Source: GCA-002733465 sp965230525
Lineage (GTDB): Bacteria > Pseudomonadota > Gammaproteobacteria > Enterobacterales > Kangiellaceae
Assembly: GCA_965230525.1 (NCBI GenBank)
Contig: OZ246008.1
Span: forward strand, 4,650,001 to 4,714,000
Reading direction: 5' to 3'
Length of the DNA: 64,000 nucleotides
Shown: positions 44,879 to 53,364 of the stretch, piece by piece
Layout of the letters: each line of letters begins with the position of its first letter
Numbering within the stretch: position 1 is the stretch's first letter
Program-made: the position numbers and the translations under genes
The notes under the pieces: generated by a model
Database searches by the model: none
What the model was told of the DNA's origin: nothing
Seen by the model: the letters and a program-made list of their open reading frames with translations, nothing else

Positions 44879-45796
44879 TTATCTCGCTAAATCTATTTTT
44901 TGACAGAGCGAAGCAAGCCCATCCAAGGCTCGCGGGGTAAAGCGATGCAGTAAGTCACCATTCAATACGTGAATATGATTTTGTTTTACTGCACTAATCT
45001 CAGGCCACTGGCTCCAATGTTCAGTTTTGGCACCTTCGTTACCTGAGTGGTGCGGTATAATAATCACTTGTGGATTTTTTACAAGTATTGATTCAAAAGA
45101 AACTTGAGGATACGGCGCTGATGCATCGGTAAACAAGTTTACCGCATTACAGTCTTTTAATAATGATTCAATCCAGCTTTCCGGACCAACCGTGCGTAAC
45201 GGCTTGTGCCAAAGCTGATAAAACACTCTCACTGGCTGTTTGGTCGCATAGCGCCGCGTAATGGACTGATAACGAGTAGCCATTTCGGCAATAACTTTCT
45301 CGGCGTTACCGGAGAGACCGGTTAGTTCGCCCAAGGTCCTAAGCTCATCACTAATCTGCGATATGGTGGTAATTTGGCTTTGATGCACCCTAACACCTAA
45401 CGAATTCAATTTATCAAGATCAGCCTGCTTGTTGCCTCCTTTCCAAGCAATGATTAGATCAGGTTTCAGCGCTAGAGCTTTTTCAATTTGGATTCCTGCA
45501 AAGTTACCTATTCTTGGAATCGATTTCGCCTGTTGCGGAAAATCAGCATACTCTACCGTACCGACAATTCGCTCTCCGGCACCGATGGCAAATAATTGTT
45601 CTACCGTTGATGGTGATAAGGCAATAATTCGTTTTGCGGATTGCTTAGCATCTGAAGCAGAAACAGTCTTAGAGTCAAAAACAGTCTTCGAGTCAAAAAC
45701 AGTCTTCGAGTCAGAAACAGTTTCTGAGGCCCAAGCAGTTTCACCCTGTGCAAAAGCAATGAATAGCCACAACAACGACCATTTAACTTGGCTCAC
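44879..45796 (-). CDS. btuF: Periplasmic vitamin B12-binding protein
   Basis: Delivers corrinoid to the BtuCD importer. The 305-residue precursor has a signal peptide (SLLWLFIAFAQGETAWA, to about 24), followed by an odd tandem repeat DSKTVF (about 27-46) before the mature fold begins at KRIIALSPSTVEQLFAIGAGERIVGT. Later conserved pieces are YADFPQQAKSIPRIGNFAGIQIEKALALKPDLIIAW and VRVFYQLWHKPLRTVG. The start overlaps the cobO stop by 4 nt (ATGA). Confidence 0.93.
   Translation of the reverse strand: MSQVKWSLLWLFIAFAQGETAWASETVSDSKTVFDSKTVFDSKTVSASDAKQSAKRIIALSPSTVEQLFAIGAGERIVGTVEYADFPQQAKSIPRIGNFAGIQIEKALALKPDLIIAWKGGNKQADLDKLNSLGVRVHQSQITTISQISDELRTLGELTGLSGNAEKVIAEMATRYQSITRRYATKQPVRVFYQLWHKPLRTVGPESWIESLLKDCNAVNLFTDASAPYPQVSFESILVKNPQVIIIPHHSGNEGAKTEHWSQWPEISAVKQNHIHVLNGDLLHRFTPRALDGLASLCQKIDLAR
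45661..45732 (-). repeat. Four tandem 18-bp units inside btuF
   Basis: Units at 45661-45678, 45679-45696 and 45697-45714 (AAACAGTCTTCGAGTCAA type) are nearly identical; the fourth (45715-45732) is degenerate. They are in frame, encode SKTVFD and sit between the signal peptide and the binding fold. Confidence 0.9.
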
Positions 45797-46389
45797 CAGT
45801 CAATCCCTTTTCGTGCTTTAATACCGGCTTTGTATGCATGCTTTACATCTTTAATTTCACTCACAGTGTCCGCCACATCACGTAATTCCGCGATAGCGCC
45901 ACGTCCAGTAATCACCACGGACTGTTCTTCAGGACGATTGTTAATAGCCTCTAACACTTCTTGCTTATCAAGGTATTTGTAACCTAGCATGTAAGTCAGT
46001 TCATCCAGCAATACGACATGATACTGAGGATCGGCTAAGTATTTTTTTGCTTCCTTCCAAACCTCTGTTGCAGCGGCAATATCGGATTCTCTGTCTTGGG
46101 TGTCCCAAGTAAAGCCCGTCGCCATGACCGAAAAAGGCACACCATTTTGCTCAAGCAAATTGCGTTCGCCACAATCCCAAGTACCTTTAATAAATTGCAC
46201 CACGGCTGCTTTGTAACCGTGGCCAACACTGCGCGATACCACACCAAATCCAGCGGTACTTTTGCCTTTACCATTGCCAGTAATTAGTAAAACGATTCCT
46301 CGTTCTTCTTGAGCTCGAGCAATCCCCGCATCAACTTTTTCTTTGTGTTTTTGCGATTTGATTTTGTGCTTCTCTTTTTCATCTGTCAT
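45793..46389 (-). CDS. cobO: Corrinoid adenosyltransferase (CobA/CobO type)
   Basis: Transfers the adenosyl group of ATP to Co(I) corrinoids, giving the coenzyme form used by IcmF. The 198 residues have P-loop ITGNGKGKSTAGFG (about 35-48), VQFIKGTWDCGERNLLE and VVLLDELTYMLGYKYLD (about 125-141), then VVITGRGA. A Lys-rich N-terminus (HKIKSQKHKEKVD) is usual. Also called btuR. Its stop overlaps the btuF start. Confidence 0.95.
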   Translation of the reverse strand: MTDEKEKHKIKSQKHKEKVDAGIARAQEERGIVLLITGNGKGKSTAGFGVVSRSVGHGYKAAVVQFIKGTWDCGERNLLEQNGVPFSVMATGFTWDTQDRESDIAAATEVWKEAKKYLADPQYHVVLLDELTYMLGYKYLDKQEVLEAINNRPEEQSVVITGRGAIAELRDVADTVSEIKDVKHAYKAGIKARKGIDW

Positions 46390-46450
46390 TTTTTGTGCCT
46401 CTTAAATTAACTTATTTTGTATAAAATAATATAAATCACTATCTTTATAA

Positions 46451-47923
46451 TTAGCTTGTCTGCTTTACCAGCCCTTCGATAAATTTAATATCGAGATGGG
46501 ATTCAAAAACATCCGCCAGCCTGTCAAGCTCACTTTCTCTAACCAGTTGCCAGTCAAACCCACAAATTACTTTTCCGCTTGCCCACTCTACAATGGTCTC
46601 GGTGAAGGCTTTATCTTCAAACAAACCATGGAGATAAGTGCCAACAATCGCTTTATCCTCAGAGACAGCGCCATCGGTGTATTGTTTGCCCTGCTGATCG
46701 GTCAAGGTACAAAAGGGCTTGCTTAAATCAGCACCATAAGAACGCCCACAGTGAATTTCATAACCACTTAATTTGCCATGATGCCCTGCAAAGTTAAACT
46801 CTCCGGAAACTCGCTTTAAATCTTTTTGCTGCTTTAATTCAGTTTTCATTGCTAGCAAACTTAACCCCTCGGAACTTCCTGCTTCGCTTTCTATTCCTAA
46901 AGGATCGCTTATTTTTTCACCCAGCATTTGAAAACCGCCGCAAATACCTAACACTTTACCACCGTAACGAAGATGTTTATCAACCGCTTGCTTCCAACCA
47001 TTTTCTTTAATAAAAGTTAAATCGTCACGTACACTTTTACTCCCTGGTATAATGATCAGATCAGCCCCCTGTAATTGCTCGGGTCGTCGAACGAACTCAA
47101 AGTTAATTTGCGGGTTAGCAGCAAGCGGTTCAAAGTCAGTGTGGTTGCTAATTCTGGGGAGCAGGATAACTTTAATATTGACACAGCCTGTTTGCTCCGA
47201 TTCCGCTCGCGGCACAGCATCTTCAGCATCAAGCTTAAGGTCTTGAATATAGGGTAACACACCGACCACCGGCTTGTGGGTGGTATGCTCTAACCAATCT
47301 AAACCATCCTGCAACAAACTCAGTTGGCCACGAAATTTATTGATAACAAATCCTTTTATTCGATTTTGTTCACTACTGGATAAAATATTGAGGGTGCCAG
47401 TAAGATGGGCAAATACACCACCGCGATCGATATCACTGACCAACAACACCGGACAATCCACCGCTTCGGCAAAGCCCATATTGGCGATATCATTGGTGCG
47501 CAAATTAACTTCCGCTGGACTTCCCGCACCTTCAATTAATACGACATCATATTTCTCAGTCAATCGTTGATAAGCGGCTAACACCGACTCAAATGCCAGC
47601 GCTTTAATATTGCCAAAAGTTTTCGCATCTAATTGCGAAACAGCTTTACCATTGATGATCACTTGCGAGTGTTGATCGCTACTTGGCTTTAGCAACACAG
47701 GATTAAAATCAGTTTCTAACTCTAATCCACAGGCCACTGCCTGCAATGCTTGCGCTCTTCCAATTTCCCCTCCGTCCAATGTAACGGCGCTATTCAATGC
47801 CATATTTTGTGGTTTAAATGGCGCGACGGAGTAGCCTTTTCTTTTTAAAACACGACAGAGCCCTGCAACTAAAATACTTTTACCCGCATCAGACGTAGTG
47901 CCTTGAATCATCAAACTTCCCAT
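46451..47923 (-). CDS. cobQ: Cobyric acid synthase
   Basis: ATP- and glutamine-dependent amidation of adenosylcobyrinic acid a,c-diamide to adenosylcobyric acid. The dethiobiotin-synthetase-like N-domain has MIQGTTSDAGKSILVAGLCR and GAGSPAEVNLRTNDIANMGFA. The C-terminal GATase domain has nucleophile motif LGICGGFQMLG and GTYLHGLFED. ATG 47923 (MGSLMIQGTT), which overlaps the cobC-like stop as TAATG, is preferred to the upstream ATG 47986; the length is then 490 residues, near Salmonella CbiP. Its presence in a salvage island without ring-synthesis genes is noteworthy. Confidence 0.93.
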   Translation of the reverse strand: MGSLMIQGTTSDAGKSILVAGLCRVLKRKGYSVAPFKPQNMALNSAVTLDGGEIGRAQALQAVACGLELETDFNPVLLKPSSDQHSQVIINGKAVSQLDAKTFGNIKALAFESVLAAYQRLTEKYDVVLIEGAGSPAEVNLRTNDIANMGFAEAVDCPVLLVSDIDRGGVFAHLTGTLNILSSSEQNRIKGFVINKFRGQLSLLQDGLDWLEHTTHKPVVGVLPYIQDLKLDAEDAVPRAESEQTGCVNIKVILLPRISNHTDFEPLAANPQINFEFVRRPEQLQGADLIIIPGSKSVRDDLTFIKENGWKQAVDKHLRYGGKVLGICGGFQMLGEKISDPLGIESEAGSSEGLSLLAMKTELKQQKDLKRVSGEFNFAGHHGKLSGYEIHCGRSYGADLSKPFCTLTDQQGKQYTDGAVSEDKAIVGTYLHGLFEDKAFTETIVEWASGKVICGFDWQLVRESELDRLADVFESHLDIKFIEGLVKQTS

Positions 47924-48552
47924 TAATAGCGACCCTTCGTTTGATTTAATACGATCAACTGAGGCAAAAGACTCTGTTGTTTCCAAACATTAATTTGAGT
48001 AACACTCGCGTAGTCAACTTGCAGTCTTTGGAAGGGAACGTTTGCAAGTGACGACTGCTGAATAAAATCCAATTTTAAGCACCAAGAGACGGCACATCGA
48101 ATCACACCACCATGAGTGATTATAAGTATTTTTTTGCCTGGATTTTTGTTTACTAACGACTCAATCGTTTGTACAACTCTTTGGTAGAAAGCACTAACTC
48201 GCTCTCCTTTAGGCGGTGGATTGCTGATGGGATCAACGAGAAATTCCGAATAAAGTTTGCTAAATTGATCAGAAATTAGTTGGTAAGACAAACCATCCCA
48301 CTCACCAAAATCACACTCTGCTAACTCTTTTTCTTGTTGAAGTTCGAGCTGCCGCTCTCGAGCAAATTCTTGGGCAAATTGCGATGTTCTCAGCAAAGGA
48401 CTTGTAACAACTTTGTCGACATATTTCAATTGCGCCGTAGCTGTTCGAAGCTGCTCCCAACCTTCTTCCGACAAGGCAACGTCACTACTTCCCAGCAGAC
48501 AATTCGGTTGCTGAGTTTGACCATGCCTTAGGAATATAAGTTGAGTCAACAT
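47923..48552 (-). CDS. cobC: Alpha-ribazole phosphatase-like histidine phosphatase
   Basis: Phosphoglycerate-mutase-fold phosphatase expected to act on alpha-ribazole phosphate or adenosylcobalamin phosphate. The 209-residue protein has the RHG motif LIFLRHGQTQ (about 5-14), CDFGEWDGLSYQ and ITHGGVIRCAVSW with the second catalytic His. It overlaps cobU by 7 nt upstream and cobQ by TAATG downstream. The island carries a second such phosphatase at 42014-42622; which acts at which step is not decided by sequence. Confidence 0.87.
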   Translation of the reverse strand: MLTQLIFLRHGQTQQPNCLLGSSDVALSEEGWEQLRTATAQLKYVDKVVTSPLLRTSQFAQEFARERQLELQQEKELAECDFGEWDGLSYQLISDQFSKLYSEFLVDPISNPPPKGERVSAFYQRVVQTIESLVNKNPGKKILIITHGGVIRCAVSWCLKLDFIQQSSLANVPFQRLQVDYASVTQINVWKQQSLLPQLIVLNQTKGRY

Positions 48553-49139
48553 GTTGTGCCATCCTGCTGTTGTGGATTTGTAGCATGATGGTTCTTTAAC
48601 GGCATTGGCAAACCGGCGACAACCAGAGTCACTTGATCAGCAAGCTTAGCCACCGCTTGATTCAACCAACCCGCTTGATCAACAAATTCTCGACTCAAGG
48701 CTCCCATAGGCACAATCCCACTGCCAACTTCATTGCTGACTAATATTATCGGAATGGGCGCTTTGGAAAGTTGCTTAAGAAACTGTTTTTTTTCTGAATC
48801 CCATTGAGCCATGGTCGCTTGGTTTTGATCGATGCGACATAACCAGTTTGATAACCATAAAGTGAGGCAATCAATCATTATTACATGTTGTTGCCTGGTT
48901 TCAGCTATTTTTAACTGTGCAAATAAACGGTTTAGAACTTCGCTTAACAAAAATTTTTCTTCGATTAACGCCCAGTGAGAAGGCCGCGAATTCTGATGAT
49001 GGCTTATTCGTTTTTGCATTTCATCATCATCTGCTGAAGCGGTGGCCATGTAAGTGACGTTCGTCGCTAAGCCTTCTGCTAGCGTTTCTGCGTAACGACT
49101 TTTACCGGAGCGAGCGCCTCCTAAAACCAAGTTAATCAT
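48546..49139 (-). CDS. cobU: Adenosylcobinamide kinase/GMP-transferase
   Basis: Bifunctional enzyme that phosphorylates adenosylcobinamide and then attaches GMP. The 197 residues open with MINLVLGGARSGKSRYAETLA (P-loop near residues 7-14). The motif ATASADDDEMQKRISHHQNSR includes the guanylylated histidine region, and LVSNEVGSGIVPMGALSREFVDQAG is the family signature. ATG overlaps the cobS stop by 4 nt. Confidence 0.96.
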   Translation of the reverse strand: MINLVLGGARSGKSRYAETLAEGLATNVTYMATASADDDEMQKRISHHQNSRPSHWALIEEKFLLSEVLNRLFAQLKIAETRQQHVIMIDCLTLWLSNWLCRIDQNQATMAQWDSEKKQFLKQLSKAPIPIILVSNEVGSGIVPMGALSREFVDQAGWLNQAVAKLADQVTLVVAGLPMPLKNHHATNPQQQDGTTC

Positions 49140-49927
49140 ACGCCAATGCTCGGTAATTGAGTGGAAAGAATCAGCAAATAAATACCCACTTCAGAAATTT
49201 GCTGAGCAGCTCCTAAAGTATCCCCAGTAAAACCACCAATTTGTTTTAGATAAAGCCATCTGAGCACCCCATAGATCACAGCGAGTGTCACTAATAAAGG
49301 CAAAAAAAGCCCCGGTATAAGAAACAAACTCAGCGCTGCAATCAACCAATTAATAGCCAACTCTTTGGCTGTTAATAATTCCGCCAAAGGCTTTACTTTT
49401 GAAGTTTGTTGCTCACTCACATAAGGCAAGTCGAAAATCATAGTTGTTGCCAAGGCTCGACTTAACACATGGGCTACTACTAGACTGATTATGACGTTCT
49501 TAATTTGAACCAATGACATAAATTTGATGGTTAACACCATCCAAATTGCAACCGCACCATACGTCCCTATACGGGAGTCTTTCATAATGTTCAACTTTTG
49601 CTGAGTCTCCCAACCACCACCAAATCCATCGCAGGTATCAGCTAGTCCATCTTCGTGGAAACAACCGGTAAGCAAAACGCTAAGCAGCATTGAGCCGACA
49701 ATGGCTATTTCGTTGGGTAGCACTAAGCTCAACAAAAAATAACTGAGGGCACAGATTGCCCCAATAAGCCAACCAACCAAGGAAAAATAGCGACCAGCTT
49801 GGTTTAGCTTTTGCTGACTAAAATCAAGCTGATTGGACACAGGAATGCGCGTAAAAAAGCCGATCGCAATCAACAACAACTCCAGCTGTTGGCGGAGAAA
49901 CGATTTGTTAAGAACAGAGAAATTCAT
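49136..49927 (-). CDS. cobS: Adenosylcobinamide-GDP ribazoletransferase (cobalamin synthase)
   Basis: Membrane enzyme joining AdoCbi-GDP with alpha-ribazole (phosphate). The conserved segment is LLIAIGFFTRIPV near the start, HEDGLADTCDGFGGGWETQQKLNIMKDSRIGTYG (about 85-118) and IGGFTGDTLGAAQQISEV near the end. The frame is open from 50065, but ATG 49927 (MNFSVLNKSF) gives the normal 263 residues and lies 1 nt after the cobT stop. Several helices make it integral to the membrane. Confidence 0.95.
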   Translation of the reverse strand: MNFSVLNKSFLRQQLELLLIAIGFFTRIPVSNQLDFSQQKLNQAGRYFSLVGWLIGAICALSYFLLSLVLPNEIAIVGSMLLSVLLTGCFHEDGLADTCDGFGGGWETQQKLNIMKDSRIGTYGAVAIWMVLTIKFMSLVQIKNVIISLVVAHVLSRALATTMIFDLPYVSEQQTSKVKPLAELLTAKELAINWLIAALSLFLIPGLFLPLLVTLAVIYGVLRWLYLKQIGGFTGDTLGAAQQISEVGIYLLILSTQLPSIGV

Positions 49928-49928
49928 A

Positions 49929-51008
49929 TTACACTGCCGTGATCCCGGCTGTTTCAAAACTCGCCATATCATTATAAAAGCTGGCGGCCGCTCGTAACAA
50001 AGGTACTGCGAGAGCTGCTCCAGTGCCTTCTCCCAAACGCATTCCCAACTGGAGTAATGGCTCAACGTCCAACTCGCGAAGCATTAGCTGATGACCTCGT
50101 TCGCCCGATTCATGACAGAACACCATATAGTCTTTGCAGTTTTCATTTATTTTAATTGCTAGCATTGCAGCGGCGGTAGTAATGTAACCGTCAACTAGAA
50201 TAATTTTTTGATGTTCAGCGGTGGCCAACATAGCACCAACCATTTGCACGATTTCAAAACCGGCGAATGACGCCATGACTTCAAGGGGTTTTAGTTCTAA
50301 GTCTTTGACTCGAGCATTATGAAAAGCCAGTGCTTTGTTGATTAGGTAGACTTTTTTATCAAATTGCTTATCGTCTATACCGGTTCCTCTGCCGACACAA
50401 GCTTCTGCTAACAAGCTCATTAAGCAACATTGAATGGCTGCCGCAGAAGAGGTGTTTCCGATGCCCATCTCGCCAAATCCAAGTACGTTACTTCCTAGCT
50501 TAATGTTGCGCTCGGCGGCGAGCTTGCCCAACAACAAACCTTTGTCCACTTGTTCTAAACTCATACAAGTGGAATCAACCATATTGTTAGTACCTTGTCC
50601 CAGCGACTGGTGTTTAATATTTTCATGTTCTACAGGGCACAACATTCCGGCGTCAATCACTTCAAGTTCAATTTCATTAGTTCGACAAAAACAATTGATA
50701 GCGGCTCCACCTTTTAAAAAATTTACTACCATCTGTTGAGTCACTTCCGAAGGTGCAATGCTAACGCCATGCCGAGCGATCCCATGGTCGCCCGCAAAAA
50801 CTAACATGACGGGTCGATTGATTTGAATCGGATCAACCACACTCAATATCCCCTGAGCGTGTTGCTTTTCTGACTGGTCAAGGATCAGAGCAAGCTGCAA
50901 TGCCAACTGTTCAAGTTGCCCCAGTGCTCCGGGCGGTTTGGTTTTGTTATCAATAGCAGATTGAATCAAAGCGCAATTTTTTAAGTCGAGCGGTTTAATG
51001 TTAAACAT
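49929..51008 (-). CDS. cobT: Nicotinate-nucleotide-dimethylbenzimidazole phosphoribosyltransferase
   Basis: Activates the lower-ligand base to alpha-ribazole phosphate. The 359-residue product shows IDNKTKPPGALGQLEQLALQLA (about 16-37), VFAGDHGIARHGVSIAPSEVTQQMV, GEMGIGNTSSAAAI and HESGERGHQLM with EGTGAALA near the end including the catalytic Glu region. Length and motifs are typical. It follows btuC by 18 nt. Confidence 0.96.
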   Translation of the reverse strand: MFNIKPLDLKNCALIQSAIDNKTKPPGALGQLEQLALQLALILDQSEKQHAQGILSVVDPIQINRPVMLVFAGDHGIARHGVSIAPSEVTQQMVVNFLKGGAAINCFCRTNEIELEVIDAGMLCPVEHENIKHQSLGQGTNNMVDSTCMSLEQVDKGLLLGKLAAERNIKLGSNVLGFGEMGIGNTSSAAAIQCCLMSLLAEACVGRGTGIDDKQFDKKVYLINKALAFHNARVKDLELKPLEVMASFAGFEIVQMVGAMLATAEHQKIILVDGYITTAAAMLAIKINENCKDYMVFCHESGERGHQLMLRELDVEPLLQLGMRLGEGTGAALAVPLLRAAASFYNDMASFETAGITAV

Positions 51009-51026
51009 GGCGATTCCTAAAAAAGA

Positions 51027-52037
51027 TTAATTACGACTTCTTGTTTTTAAAATAACAAAGAAAAATAAACTTCCTATTGCTGAGGTAACAATACCAACAG
51101 GCAGCACCTGTGAATCCAAAATAGTATGTGCAATTGCGTCGATCCAAATCATAAAGCTACCACCTAATGTCACACACATAAATAACACTTTATGCAGTTG
51201 AGAACCGACCATAAACCGACAGATATGCGGGATCATTAATCCAACAAATCCAATCCCGCCAACTTGCGCCACCAAAACCGCAGTGATAATTGAACAAACA
51301 ATCAGCATTGCGAGCCTTAATTGATTAACCGGAATACCGAGGGTAAAAGCGCCTTCATCACCGGCTTGTATGGCGCTAATCCATCGACGGAATAAAATAA
51401 ATAAAACGAGTCCAAGTAAAATGACCAAGAAGGGCAACAAGAGATCATTCCAATCACTGTTAGAGAAACTACCCATCATCCAAAAAAGTAAAGTACTGGC
51501 GGTCTCTGGATCAGAGTAGTAGACGATTAAGCTGGTGAAGGCACTCAACATAAATGAAACTGCGACCCCAGAAAGTAACAATCGCTCGACTTGAATGGCC
51601 GTTTTTCCAGCGAGAGTAAGCATAAGAATGACTGAAAATATTCCACCGGCTAGTGCCCCGAGAGTTATTGAAATCATCGCACCAGAGATTGTCGAAATGA
51701 CGAGAACAGCCCCCAACGCGGAACCCGATGATATGCCAAATAAATAAGGGTCAGCCAGTGGGTTTCTGGTGACTGACTGGAGTATTGCGCCAGTAATTGA
51801 TAATCCCATACCAGTTAATAACGCCATCAAAATTCGCGGCAATCTTATTTCCCAGACAATCTTTTGGTAAACCACTTCCACACCACAGTCAGTGGCATTG
51901 TTGGAACAGACAAACACGCTTTTGAATACTTTGTTTACTGGCACATCGACACTACCTATGGACGTGGCGACCACCACACTTGCTAAGGTAACCAGCAGAG
52001 AAATTATCGCAATTGGTGTGAATCGATCTCGAATCAT
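51027..52037 (-). CDS. btuC: Vitamin B12 ABC importer permease (FecCD family)
   Basis: Inner-membrane permease of 336 residues and about ten helices. FecCD-type landmarks are VWEIRLPRILMALLTGMGLSITGAILQSVTRNPLADPYLFGISSGSALGAV (about 61-112) and VGLMIPHICRFMVG near 266-280, with WIDAIAHTILDSQVLPVGIVTSAIGSLFFFVIL at the end. It overlaps btuD by 4 nt. Specificity for corrinoids is given by the island and riboswitch. Confidence 0.94.
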   Translation of the reverse strand: MIRDRFTPIAIISLLVTLASVVVATSIGSVDVPVNKVFKSVFVCSNNATDCGVEVVYQKIVWEIRLPRILMALLTGMGLSITGAILQSVTRNPLADPYLFGISSGSALGAVLVISTISGAMISITLGALAGGIFSVILMLTLAGKTAIQVERLLLSGVAVSFMLSAFTSLIVYYSDPETASTLLFWMMGSFSNSDWNDLLLPFLVILLGLVLFILFRRWISAIQAGDEGAFTLGIPVNQLRLAMLIVCSIITAVLVAQVGGIGFVGLMIPHICRFMVGSQLHKVLFMCVTLGGSFMIWIDAIAHTILDSQVLPVGIVTSAIGSLFFFVILKTRSRN

Positions 52038-52963
52038 TGCTCGCTAATCCGTTTAAGATTTTCAGATTCATACGATGCGCTCGACATTTCAGAATCAGCC
52101 GAAAAATGATAAGTGATCCGCTTGCCTTGATGAAACGGATGAGGGTCAACTTGAGCTTTTATATTAAACACATAGTCTAAGTTTTTTTCAGTCAACACTT
52201 GATCAGGATGTCCACTGGTTACAATTCTGCCTTCCTTCATCAACACCAATCGATCACAGAAAGCAGCGGCCATATTAAGATCATGAATACTGAGCAATAC
52301 CGTAATATTCATTTCTTTGGCTAATCTCAACACATCGATTTGGTGCTGGACATCAAGATGATTAGTCGGTTCATCCAAAATTAATACACGCGGATTTTGC
52401 ACAATCGCTCGAGCCACCATTACCCGCTGTTTTTCACCGCCAGAAAGTGTATTGAAAGCATCTTTCGCTTTTTCACTTAACTCCACTCGTTGCAGCGCTT
52501 GAATAATAGTTTGTTGATCTTCATGGGTTGCAAAGGAAAAGAGCGGTCTATTTGGAATCAACCCCATAGCAACCACTTCAAAAACCGACATTTCAAATTG
52601 ACTTGGTTGCTCTTGTACCAGCACTGCAATATGTTGCGCCAATTCTCGCCGAGTATAATTGCAAAGCGACTCTTGGTTGTAACTTAACGAGCCAGAACTG
52701 ATGGTATTTTTACCATACAGACAGCGCAATAATGATGATTTACCTGCACCGTTAGGACCAATAAAACCAATAAATTCATTTCGGGTTACTTCAAAGGAAA
52801 GGTTGTCTAAAATTAGCCTTGAGCCGACCTGCCAACTTACATTTTGAGCAGCAAAAATCGTTTCACCACTCAGTGGTGAATGAGATTGCTCATTGACTGC
52901 AAGTTCTGCTTTCGACACGCCGAAATCCTCGAATATTTTAGTCGAGTTTCCGAGTGAAGACAT
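52034..52963 (-). CDS. btuD: Vitamin B12 ABC importer ATPase
   Basis: ATPase partner of BtuC. The 309-residue product has Walker A IGPNGAGKSS, signature LSGGEKQRV and Walker B VLILDEPTNHLD with the H-loop in SIHDLNMAAAF. An unusual 30-residue N-terminal tail precedes the ABC domain, and a C-terminal extension follows. It is the first gene after the second cobalamin riboswitch and heads the long btuD-to-btuF unit. Confidence 0.94.
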   Translation of the reverse strand: MSSLGNSTKIFEDFGVSKAELAVNEQSHSPLSGETIFAAQNVSWQVGSRLILDNLSFEVTRNEFIGFIGPNGAGKSSLLRCLYGKNTISSGSLSYNQESLCNYTRRELAQHIAVLVQEQPSQFEMSVFEVVAMGLIPNRPLFSFATHEDQQTIIQALQRVELSEKAKDAFNTLSGGEKQRVMVARAIVQNPRVLILDEPTNHLDVQHQIDVLRLAKEMNITVLLSIHDLNMAAAFCDRLVLMKEGRIVTSGHPDQVLTEKNLDYVFNIKAQVDPHPFHQGKRITYHFSADSEMSSASYESENLKRISEQ

Positions 52964-53094
52964 CTGTCCAAAAATTTATTTAGGTAGCAATAGAGGAAAG
53001 TGCAGGGGCGCGGTGACGCCAGTCTACAACGCTCCACCGAGTTACCCGCTCGGAAACGTAATTTGCTCGAAACTATCTGCCATTCAAGTTTCGA

Positions 53095-53205
53095 TTGATT
53101 TAATAGGTGTCCTGGCTTGTGAGTTCGAACAAACATCACTTACAGTTGCGGGCACAGCCGTGGACTTCAACCACGTTCCCCTGAGTAAATCAGCGAGTGA
53201 TTGTA
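53095..53205 (-). ncRNA. Cobalamin riboswitch upstream of btuD
   Basis: On the minus strand the core GGGGAACGTGGTTGAAGTCCAC...GTGCCCGCAACTG (53146-53181) is followed by the B12 box AAGCCAGGACACC (about 53105-53118). The 130 bp between it and btuD contain a CGAAACT/AGTTTCG stem but no clear T-run terminator, so control may be at translation. Its target is the nine-gene unit btuD to btuF. Confidence 0.95.
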
Positions 53206-53364
53206 ACATATCCTTTTGGGTTAACGAGGGGCATTTTGGAAGCTAATAACCGCTAACAGGCAAAATATCACTAAAAACAGGTTAAATTTTAACCAACAAC
53301 CCTAGTCTAAGCCGCCAATTTCTGAGAAAATACGCGCCCTCTTCAATGTGAGTAACTTGTAATC

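Noticed and set aside
47924..47986. N-terminal extension of CobQ by 21 residues
   Set aside because: ATG 47923 in a TAATG overlap with the upstream gene starts exactly before the conserved MIQGTTSDAGKS motif.
49928..50065. N-terminal extension of CobS by 46 residues
   Set aside because: It overlaps cobT entirely; ATG 49927 directly after the cobT stop gives the family length.
53107..53140. A GAGTTCGAAC stretch resembling a tRNA T-arm
   Set aside because: It is part of the btuD cobalamin riboswitch; no acceptor or anticodon stems flank it.
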